A DNA stretch of 62,177 nt from assembly GCF_003570925.1 (NCBI RefSeq), contig NZ_QXIS01000004.1, forward strand, positions 1 to 62,177, read 5' to 3'. The position numbers and the translations under genes are program-made. This document shows, one piece after another, positions 26,529 to 33,210 of this stretch; positions within the stretch are counted from its first letter, which is position 1, and every line of letters begins with the position of its first letter. The notes under the pieces are model-generated. The model was not told the DNA's origin. It did no database searches and worked only from the letters and a program-made list of their open reading frames with translations. This DNA comes from Candidatus Cryosericum terrychapinii (GTDB lineage: Bacteria > Caldisericota > Caldisericia > Cryosericales > Cryosericaceae).

Positions 26529-28586
26529 TCATCGAAAGATGAGCTTCCTGATCTCTTGAGAGGAACTGCACTGCAGCAGTTCAGCGGCCACCCTACGATC
26601 TCCCAGTCTTCGTATCACCTCGTAAGTCTCTTTCCCCCCTCCCTCTGGTGTCAGGACGAACATTGCCACGATTCGCACATCCAGGACCTTCTCTGGATGC
26701 CCCATTTCTTTGAACTTCACGGGATGCTCCAGAGTCGCAATTGCCAGCCCTCCCCTGATTGCGAATTCTGACCCAGCATGAGGGATAGCAATAGGGATCT
26801 CGGTGTTCATGCCCGTTGGGAATCTGCTTTCTCGTGATAGGACTTCTTTGACGTATCCCTGTTCTGCAAAGCCGCCTTCTATGAGAGCATTTCCGAGGAG
26901 TTCTATGATCTCGTGTGACGAACCAACCCTCGTGCCCTGGAAGACAAGCCCATCTCTGAAGATACCCCCATCTCTGAAGATACCCCCATCTCTGAAGATA
27001 CCCCCATCTCTGAAGATACCCCCATCTCTGAAGATACCCCCATCTCTGAAGATACCCCCATCTCTTGTCCCGCTGTTCAGTACCGCTTTTCCCATGCCCA
27101 GTAATCCCTTGATCAGCTTCTGGTCCTCTGCTCTCAGGAAAGGAGAGACAACGACAGAGGGAGTCCTTGTTGCTGGCAACCGCGCCGTAGAGATTATGAG
27201 GTCCACTTCTTGAGTGAGTGTCCCATCTTCAAGCTCCCTAATGGAGCCAACTTGAACTACTTCGATGTTGGGGATGTCGGCAGCCAGTCTGTAGCACAAT
27301 ACTCTGGAAGTCGCAATGCCCATCGGGCAGATGACCACAACTCGTCTCTTACTTGGCTGCCTCATTTTCTCCAGAGACGCCGCGATGTACATCGCAATGT
27401 AGCCTGTCTCTTCATCAGGGATTCCTAGATGGAATCTGTCCCCAATCATTCTCGAGGCTCCCACTGCAACAGCGTATGCAACGGGGTACTCCTTCTTGAC
27501 CATTCCGAGTATGGGGTTCTCTATTCTGGCGCCCATTCTGATCTTCGTGACTGCCGATTCGAGATGATGAGCAAGCATTGAGACAAGTTCATTCTTGTTG
27601 TCTAGTGACAAACCCAATGACCCACTGGTCAACCGTGCGACTTCCTCTGCGATCTGCCCGAATTGCGAGATTACTGCGGAGTCTCTTGTGTCATCCATAT
27701 CCTCGGTTCTTGAGCCGACGAACTTCAGCACCAAGTACGAGATCTCGTCGTCGGTGAACCTTAGTTGAGACCGATCCTCGATAGTACGAACACACCTTCT
27801 TATGACCGGCGAGATTGGGTCGGAGAGGATTCCAGCAACTCTCTTCGCCTCAAGGCGCACTCCGTGGCCTCCCTGTATGCGCGTAATCGATACTGCAATA
27901 GAGACCGCTAGGCTCAGCAGATCCTCTCGGGAAAATCTCTTCCCGGAAAGCGTTTGAACCTCATCCAGGAAGCCCCTGATTGAATCCAGGTCTGTACTCT
28001 CGAGAACTCCAGGCAGGGCAACTCCCGGGTTTCGTTGCGCGAACGCCAAAGCCGTAGCCTGGAAATCGAATTGTAGGAACTTCTTGATGGATTCTATTGT
28101 GGCGTCTCTTATGTCTTCTTCGTCTCCCTGGATGTAATAGCCAAAACCAGGTCTTGCGAATACCTCGATTCGCCTTCCTGAAAGCCACTCCTCGACTTGA
28201 CGTATGTACTTGAGCGCGGTGGGTCTGGAGATGCCAAGCATTCCGCACAGATCCTCAATCGTCGGGATTCTCTCTGCAGAAAGGAAACTCCCTGCTATGG
28301 ACCAGATTCTCCTTCTTCTGGAAAGAACTCGATTCCGCAGGGTGTCAAGCTTCTTCTTGAGCTTGTCCATGTCTTCGGGAGAGCCACTTATTCCTAGGCC
28401 CAACCTTGGCTTGACTTGGAGCGACAACCCATATTCCCCTAGGAAGTCCTTCAAGTGAGGGAGGTCCTTTCTGAGAGTGTTGATACTCACATCAATATCC
28501 TGAGATACTCGGGACGCGGAAACTGGATACTTCTGTGCAAGAAGGTAGAGAATGACTTCTATGTGCCTACCTTTCACTCCGACCAT
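26529..28586 (-). CDS. PRD-containing PTS regulator (BglG/MtlR type) with EIIB and EIIA domains
   Basis: This protein of about 685 residues is a multidomain PTS-controlled activator or antiterminator. In order: two N-terminal helix-turn-helix domains (SASRVSQDIDVSINTLRKDL, then IPTIEDLCGMLGISRPTALK), two PRD domains with regulatory histidines, an EIIB-like domain with CPMGIATS, a linker of six RDGGIF repeats, and an EIIA domain with phospho-histidine in AIPIAIPHAG. Phosphorylation by HPr and EII would report sugar flux. The start is uncertain: an ATG at 28586 begins at the conserved helix-turn-helix, while one at 28700 adds 38 residues without similarity. It precedes the PTS genes on the same strand. 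Confidence 0.9.
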   Translation of the reverse strand: MVGVKGRHIEVILYLLAQKYPVSASRVSQDIDVSINTLRKDLPHLKDFLGEYGLSLQVKPRLGLGISGSPEDMDKLKKKLDTLRNRVLSRRRRIWSIAGSFLSAERIPTIEDLCGMLGISRPTALKYIRQVEEWLSGRRIEVFARPGFGYYIQGDEEDIRDATIESIKKFLQFDFQATALAFAQRNPGVALPGVLESTDLDSIRGFLDEVQTLSGKRFSREDLLSLAVSIAVSITRIQGGHGVRLEAKRVAGILSDPISPVIRRCVRTIEDRSQLRFTDDEISYLVLKFVGSRTEDMDDTRDSAVISQFGQIAEEVARLTSGSLGLSLDNKNELVSMLAHHLESAVTKIRMGARIENPILGMVKKEYPVAYAVAVGASRMIGDRFHLGIPDEETGYIAMYIAASLEKMRQPSKRRVVVICPMGIATSRVLCYRLAADIPNIEVVQVGSIRELEDGTLTQEVDLIISTARLPATRTPSVVVSPFLRAEDQKLIKGLLGMGKAVLNSGTRDGGIFRDGGIFRDGGIFRDGGIFRDGGIFRDGGIFRDGLVFQGTRVGSSHEIIELLGNALIEGGFAEQGYVKEVLSRESRFPTGMNTEIPIAIPHAGSEFAIRGGLAIATLEHPVKFKEMGHPEKVLDVRIVAMFVLTPEGGGKETYEVIRRLGDRRVAAELLQCSSSQEIRKLIFR
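26951..27065. repeat. 18-bp tandem repeat encoding an RDGGIF linker
   Basis: Six copies of an 18-base unit (TCTGAAGATACCCCCATC) lie between the EIIB-like and EIIA domains of the regulator. The copies look identical, which points to recent expansion. Each unit adds six residues in frame. Confidence 0.92.
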
Positions 28587-28779
28587 AGTCAAGAATATAC
28601 CACATTTGGCGAGTTCGGGTACGGGCTCGTTGATTCCTTCGAACAGGACTATGCCGGATCTGCCAACTCGTGTGAGAGGCCGCTTGCGGCATAACGGCAC
28701 GCTGCCGACCCGCAGGTCAGAAGAAGATGCTGAACACTCGGCCCGTCATGACCACAGCACGGGAGCATCTTGAAGCACG

Positions 28780-28870
28780 GAGGACTGGGGACATCTCCAG
28801 AAGGGCCAACATCCGTGCATCATGACATGCGGCAGCATCACAGCATCCCCAGCGAGTCGCGACTTGATGG
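28780..28870 (+). pseudogene. Transposase C-terminal fossil, third copy
   Basis: The sequence ...CAGCATCACAGCATCCCC..., AGCGAGTCGCGACTTGATGGTTTA matches the 3' end of the other two fossils (CAGCACCGCC..., AGTGAGTTTGCGACCTGATGGTTCA) with several substitutions. Only the extreme 3' end is recognisable. It marks the border between the PTS region and the accessory block. Confidence 0.45.
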
Positions 28871-29084
28871 TTTATGTAGATGCTCATATTGGACACAGCA
28901 TCTCCAGGGGGCTCTCTGCTTCGCCTCGAAGCTCATCCTTTAGTATCGCCGGGCATCACACAGGGATGAGCCTTACGACCCTCGAGGCATGCAAGAAGGT
29001 TCTGCAGGACATTATCCACGAACGCATGTCGTTGAACGAGTAGCACTTGCCGCGGCGAGCGCCCGGCAAAGGAGTGAAACAATC

Positions 29085-29867
29085 GTGGGACAAGCAGATC
29101 TTGTGATTCTCCATGACGGATTGGCTGCACAGGCTCTCGACATACTCTCCAAACCGGCCATCTCCTATCCGTTTGCAGTGCCGGCCGCCGCGGATGAGTT
29201 GGTCAAAGACCTCAAAGGACATCCCCATGCGTACGTCATTGCTTGCATGATGGACCGACAGGTCAACGCAGAGAAGGCGTGGGGAATACCCTTTGAGTTG
29301 CAGAGACAGGAACGGCTGGGTTCGTTCGAGTTCTCGTTTCTCCTCCAGCAGTCGGAGGAGAGACTGGAGTATGCCATGCTGCATCCACGCCCCCTCCACC
29401 GATTCAATGCTCTCATGGCCACGAGTATGTACGCAGCTATTCACCGCATCAACGACGAATACGACGGAAACGCCAGGGCAATCTGGGCCGGACGACCGTC
29501 AAGTCGGGTCCTGGTACACCGCTTCCTCGAGTTCCGTGGCATGGGCCCCAAGATTGCTAACATGGCTGTAAACATACTGTACCGTGACCTTCGTGTGGAG
29601 CTTGCTGACTGCTCTTCAATCGACATTTCGGCTGACGTTCAGGTCACGCGGGTCTACGCCAGGATGGGGTTCGTTCCACAGGACGCTTCCATTGAAGATG
29701 TCATCTATCACGCGCGGGAGATGTACCCGGAGTACCCGGGAATCTATGGCCTGATTCTATGGGATCTCGGCCGCACGAAATGCAGACCACAGAACCCAGC
29801 ATGTACGAGTTGCGAGTGGGCCGCGCATTGTGCCTACGCAAAAGGCGACCATACATCGCTGGCATAG
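29085..29867 (+). CDS. Endonuclease III-like DNA glycosylase with 4Fe-4S loop
   Basis: This protein of about 260 residues belongs to the HhH-GPD superfamily. The helix-hairpin-helix is FLEFRGMGPKIANMAV, with a lysine where endonuclease III has its catalytic lysine. The aspartate expected downstream is probably in IDISADVQVTRVYARMG. The C-terminal iron-sulphur loop has the spacing C-X6-C-X2-C-X5-C (Cys233, 240, 243, 249). An N-terminal extension of about 90 residues (HDGLAAQALDILSKP) is not in Nth/MutY. The GTG at 29085 has AAAGGAG upstream; the frame is open a little further. It probably removes damaged or modified bases. It sits 12 bases before a DUF6884-like gene. Confidence 0.85.
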   Translation: MGQADLVILHDGLAAQALDILSKPAISYPFAVPAAADELVKDLKGHPHAYVIACMMDRQVNAEKAWGIPFELQRQERLGSFEFSFLLQQSEERLEYAMLHPRPLHRFNALMATSMYAAIHRINDEYDGNARAIWAGRPSSRVLVHRFLEFRGMGPKIANMAVNILYRDLRVELADCSSIDISADVQVTRVYARMGFVPQDASIEDVIYHAREMYPEYPGIYGLILWDLGRTKCRPQNPACTSCEWAAHCAYAKGDHTSLA

Positions 29868-29879
29868 GGGAGGACAGGC

Positions 29880-30233
29880 ATGAGACTTGTCATTATTGGA
29901 TGCGGCAAGAGCAAAATCTGGGGGAAGAAACACGCTGAGGCGGGTCCACACAAGGCGGAAGATGTCTACACCAGCTCGTATGCCACGGTCAAGAGGAAGT
30001 ATGCTCAAAGCCAAGGGTGCGATGGGATGATTCTGTCGGCCAAGTACGGTTTCATTCGCCCTGATTTCATCATCCCAAACGCCTATAACGTGACCTTCGA
30101 CGACCCGTCCACTTGCCCGATATCTGTGCCGGAGCTGAAGCAGCAAGTGCAAGAGCAGGGACTCGGTCGATATGATGAGATTACGGTTGTCGGAGGCAGC
30201 AAGTACATTGAGAGAACTAGAGAGGCTTTCTAA
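29880..30233 (+). CDS. DUF6884-like protein, apparently shortened by a stop codon
   Basis: This frame encodes 117 residues beginning MRLVIIGCGKSKIW, followed by a DVYTSSYATVKRKYAQSQG segment and DGMILSAKYGFIRPD. These fit the DUF6884 pattern (GCGK, YTS, LSAKYG), a family of unknown function often found near DNA-modification or phage genes. The frame stops at TAA 30231-30233, yet the reading frame continues on the other side with IDTPFAGYRNGQQMAMMN, which looks like the normal end of this domain. So the gene is probably a nonsense mutant, or the stop is read through. It follows the glycosylase by 12 bases. Confidence 0.6.
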   Translation: MRLVIIGCGKSKIWGKKHAEAGPHKAEDVYTSSYATVKRKYAQSQGCDGMILSAKYGFIRPDFIIPNAYNVTFDDPSTCPISVPELKQQVQEQGLGRYDEITVVGGSKYIERTREAF

Positions 30234-30656
30234 GGTATGAGAGTGAAGATTGACACTCCCTTCGCGGGCTATCGTAACGGTCAGCAAATGGCAATGATGA
30301 ACGGTACAAAGCGTGGAGAGGGCACTGGTCGATGAGGAGGGTCCAAGACAGTAACGCTGCAACATGCTGTTTCACGCCATCGAGCGAGGACAGATGCACA
30401 ACCAGCGGCTACGGTTAATACGGAAACACTCTGCGAGGCGTTGAGGCAAATCTTCAATGACTCAAGGGCCAGCTTCGTGGATGTTACGTCAGGCGAGTTG
30501 CACCGCTTGGTGGGTGGATATCCCAAAAGGAATCACAAGATGCCTATCTGCTGTGATGTCATGAGGAAGGCCATGCAACCAGGTGACAAGGCAATGGCCA
30601 GCCCGCCAAAAGGGAGAGGGGCGACACTCACGATCCGGTACGTCTTGCCGAGGTAG
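30234..30656 (+). pseudogene. In-frame continuation of the DUF6884-like gene after TAA and TGA
   Basis: In the same frame as 29880-30233, bases 30234-30335 encode the missing end of the DUF6884-like domain and close with TGA (30333-30335). The frame then stays open to TAG at 30654-30656. It encodes a region with FVDVTSGELHRLVGGYPK and MPICCDVMRKAMQPGDKA, ending GRGATLTIRYVLPR. That segment reads like a conserved small domain often seen at the end of accessory-gene proteins, though I cannot name it. No ATG opens it; the first good start is a TTG at 30441. I read the whole as one former 258-codon gene with two nonsense changes. Confidence 0.5.
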
Positions 30657-31024
30657 AGCGCGTGCTGCAGGTCAGACTGAGCGCGGGGACTCAGCATCCG
30701 GATCTTCTTTGACCGGATCGGCGCACTGGCGGCCAGACGGGGGACAGGCCACGAAGGCCCCGCGGCAGACATAGATACACTCCCCTACTGCGAGCCACAT
30801 CCGACTGAACGTGAGCTCCAGGTTGACGGCTATCCTGTGCTACCCCACCAGGTTCTTCTTGCGGGATTCGTCCGTATCGACTGAGAGGAATGAATCCCAC
30901 AGATCTGTTGCATCCCCTTGTTGCTCTCCGGCAGCCCGATTCCAGATTACTCTATGCTTCGTCCCTCGTAGTTCCTCGCCTCGGCTGCCCGCTCTGCATT
31001 CGGGGCGAATGAGCATTTCGATGT
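30657..31024. other. 368-base gap without an assignable gene
   Basis: One plus-strand frame (about 30685-30885) between stops reads plausibly (DTLPYCEPHPTERELQ, VLPHQVLLAGFVRID) but lacks a start codon. It may be another gene remnant. Nothing else is seen. Confidence 0.35.
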
Positions 31025-31804
31025 CTACCTCGCTGGCTTCAGCTTTCCGACGGATCCCCTGGGTTCCTTGCCCTTCTTGGGTTTCGTCTTTGGCACGAAA
31101 AGATGTGCGATGAATCTCCCATTCTGGTCGCGGCCCAGAACCTGCTTTTCTACGCCCTCTGCGCCCGACTTCTTTGGCGACAGAAGCACATAAGGTTGCC
31201 GTATCCCTATGTAGGGCACCGAAGAAGACTTCTTCGTGTGCCCCGGGCGTCCGACTCCACTCTTACAGGCATATACGTTCACCGATGAAGCGGCACTAGG
31301 AGTACTAATGATGACGTAGTTCTTGTGATCCGTCTGAAGACTCAACGAATTGCTGAGGCGACTCTCTGTGGCGTCGAGGAACTCCTTGACCGTCCGAAAA
31401 AGGCTTGGCTTCTCGCTTGAGGGAGTCCTCGGAGTCTTCTGGGACGCGCTCGCACTCGAGCCTCTCTCCTTGATCGATACCTGCAGCTCCACATTGCATG
31501 CTTCAGAGTACTCCAGGATCTTCCGCCAGGTCCCGGAGTACCCAGGGCTCTCCATTCTGGACACCTGAGCCTGACTTGACCCTAGACGATCTGCGACATT
31601 CTCCTGCGTGAGACCGCTCAACTTGCGCAAATAGGATAGCAGGCGCGACATCTCGATCTGCCCATCCAGAGTCAGGTTGTGCTCGGCTCTCACAGGATCT
31701 GTCTCGCGAGCTCGCTCGAGTTCCGCGTCGTGCTGTTTGGAGAACTCGATCCAACTTCTCTTCTCGTCGGAACGACTATGCTGAATGTCGCGTGAATCGT
31801 TCAT
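31025..31804 (-). CDS. XRE-family helix-turn-helix protein with long C-terminal tail
   Basis: This 259-residue protein has a Cro/C1-type helix-turn-helix at about residues 53-90 (LSYLRKLSGLTQENVADRLG, then SSQAQVSRME). The charged N-terminal part (IEFSKQHDAELERARETDP) resembles HigA-type antitoxins that carry residues before the DNA-binding domain. The long tail (about 110-259) is unrecognised, serine-rich in the middle and very basic at the end (KTKPKKGKEPRG). It lies 10 bases after the 119-residue gene below, in one unit. The pair has the shape of a toxin-antitoxin or regulator-effector unit, which is inference only. Confidence 0.72.
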   Translation of the reverse strand: MNDSRDIQHSRSDEKRSWIEFSKQHDAELERARETDPVRAEHNLTLDGQIEMSRLLSYLRKLSGLTQENVADRLGSSQAQVSRMESPGYSGTWRKILEYSEACNVELQVSIKERGSSASASQKTPRTPSSEKPSLFRTVKEFLDATESRLSNSLSLQTDHKNYVIISTPSAASSVNVYACKSGVGRPGHTKKSSSVPYIGIRQPYVLLSPKKSGAEGVEKQVLGRDQNGRFIAHLFVPKTKPKKGKEPRGSVGKLKPAR

Positions 31805-31814
31805 GTCACACCCC

Positions 31815-32174
31815 TTACTTCCAGTTCAGCTTGAACTGCTTCAAATTGGACTCGGCAGCCAAGGCATTGCCTCCAGCGGGTCTCGCCAGATATATACAGA
31901 TGACCTCTCTGGTCTTGATGTCTGTCCAGAAGAAGCCCTCCCAAGTCTCGCCGTGCTCAGTGAAAGCGTATCCCTGGAAATTCGCCGAGAAAGTTCCGTC
32001 CAAGAGGACTGCGAATCCCTGCGGGATGTCGCCGTCCTCAGCTAGTGCCTCTCCAATCTGGAAGAACTTGTCCTCAATCTTGCAGGACTCCTTGCGTTCA
32101 GAGGCCCTTATCTCGAGCACTGTGTCCTTGATGTATTGAGGGCACCAGAAACCAGAATCGACGCCAATCGGCAC
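31815..32174 (-). CDS. Uncharacterised 119-residue protein paired with an XRE regulator
   Basis: I do not recognise a family. The protein is soluble, with an acidic first half (DTVLEIRASERKESCKIEDK) and a C-terminal part rich in aromatic residues (FQGYAFTEHGETWEGFFW). It starts with GTG at 32172-32174, after GGAGGG. It is the first gene of a two-gene unit with the XRE protein, and an upstream region with promoter-like and repeated motifs precedes it. It might be the toxin or effector of the pair; there is no motif to prove it. Confidence 0.6.
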   Translation of the reverse strand: MPIGVDSGFWCPQYIKDTVLEIRASERKESCKIEDKFFQIGEALAEDGDIPQGFAVLLDGTFSANFQGYAFTEHGETWEGFFWTDIKTREVICIYLARPAGGNALAAESNLKQFKLNWK

Positions 32175-32182
32175 ACACCCTC

Positions 32183-32233
32183 CTTATATCAAAATTGTCG
32201 TAATTGTCAAGATTGACTCTCGCTTTCTTATAT
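32183..32233 (-). promoter_or_regulatory. Promoter and repeated motifs upstream of the XRE gene pair
   Basis: On the minus strand TTGACA (plus 32205-32210) and TATAAG (plus 32183-32188) are 16 bases apart. AATTGTC occurs twice within and next to this spacer, and TTGATATAAG occurs twice about 40 bases apart, suggesting an operator for the XRE protein. The -10 lies only about 8 bases before the GTG, so a transcript from it would be nearly leaderless. Confidence 0.5.
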
Positions 32234-32277
32234 CAATCGTTGCCCAGTTCTACCCGGTCACCTCAACACGTTAGACG

Positions 32278-32958
32278 TCAGGTCAATTCCCTGACCAACT
32301 TCTGTTGCCACTGCTTCAGGATGTCCAGCACGCGGGCCCTCTGCGCCAACACGCTGTCCCGGACATCTGTATCCAAGGCCGGGTGTGGATCGTTTCCGTC
32401 ATGCCTGATCAAAGCGACGACGTTCATCAGCTTCAGCTGGTTGTGTTTGTCATCAAGAAAGGCCGTCACGTCGGCCAATATTGCATTGTGAAAGTCGCGC
32501 AGTTCTTTGGCCGTGACTGTGCCGCGGGGGCCGAACAGGACCAAATACTGCTCGAGTTTCCTGTGCAGCGAATCGAAACTACGATTCGTGATCATCCATT
32601 GCTCCATCGTCAGGCGGATAGAGATCTCGTCAACCTGCGAACCGACACCGAAGAGGTTCCTCGCGAGCACGGCGGGATCGGCGACCCAGTCGAGCCAATC
32701 GACGTACAAGTCAGCAGCGGCCGTGGTTTCGGAGAGTGCGCGCGCTTCGGTCTGGAGACGGATGGTAGTACGTTGCAGTTTGGACTCGAGAAGGAACGCA
32801 AGGAAGGCTCCGATGAAGGCGCCACTTAGCGCTGCAATCAACGCCGGCCACACTTCTGCCCACACTCTGGTGCTAGAGAACGTCGACAGCTCTATAACGG
32901 CGTCTCGGAGCGACTTCAGACTGGAGACGATGTTCACGATATTGACACCATCGTTCAT
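32278..32958 (-). CDS. Membrane-anchored protein of unknown function, restriction operon
   Basis: This protein of about 226 residues has one clear membrane span near the N-terminus (WPALIAALSGAFIGAFLAFLL) and then a long helical, charged cytoplasmic or extracytoplasmic domain. No known domain is seen. The ATG at 32956-32958 overlaps the stop of the 82-residue gene (ATGA) and has GGGAGG 10 bases upstream. It is the last gene of a leftward four-gene unit with a nuclease and a methyltransferase, so it may serve as a membrane effector of that system. Confidence 0.7.
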   Translation of the reverse strand: MNDGVNIVNIVSSLKSLRDAVIELSTFSSTRVWAEVWPALIAALSGAFIGAFLAFLLESKLQRTTIRLQTEARALSETTAAADLYVDWLDWVADPAVLARNLFGVGSQVDEISIRLTMEQWMITNRSFDSLHRKLEQYLVLFGPRGTVTAKELRDFHNAILADVTAFLDDKHNQLKLMNVVALIRHDGNDPHPALDTDVRDSVLAQRARVLDILKQWQQKLVRELT

Positions 32959-33203
32959 GTTAGACTGCACCTCCCTCGTGGAAAGAGTGACACGTTCACC
33001 TTGGCCAGGTGTAGATCGGGGTCAAGTTGCGTGATGAGGCAGGACTCTGTGCTTGTGCCAGCGCCACTCCCTGCTGCAACGCTCCAGTTCATCGATCCCA
33101 TTTGCCATGTGCTGGACACTCCTAGAACGACCCCGTAGCCGTAGGTGACTGAATAGGCAATCACATCATCAAGAAAAGTTGCAGCCCCCAGTTCTGCCGT
33201 CAC
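32955..33203 (-). CDS. Small 82-residue protein in the restriction operon
   Basis: This GTG-started frame lies 7 bases after the methyltransferase stop and overlaps the next gene by 4 bases. It contains a moderately hydrophobic stretch (VIAYSVTYGYGVVLGVSSTW) and no recognised motif. Its place in a tight operon argues that it is real. The composition alone would not. Confidence 0.5.
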   Translation of the reverse strand: MTAELGAATFLDDVIAYSVTYGYGVVLGVSSTWQMGSMNWSVAAGSGAGTSTESCLITQLDPDLHLAKVNVSLFPRGRCSLT

Positions 33204-33210
33204 AGCTTCA

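Noticed and set aside
26951-27065. CRISPR-like array.
   Set aside because: The repeats are gapless, 18 bases long and in frame within a gene, with no spacers. The same applies to 24700-24783 and 42578-42616.
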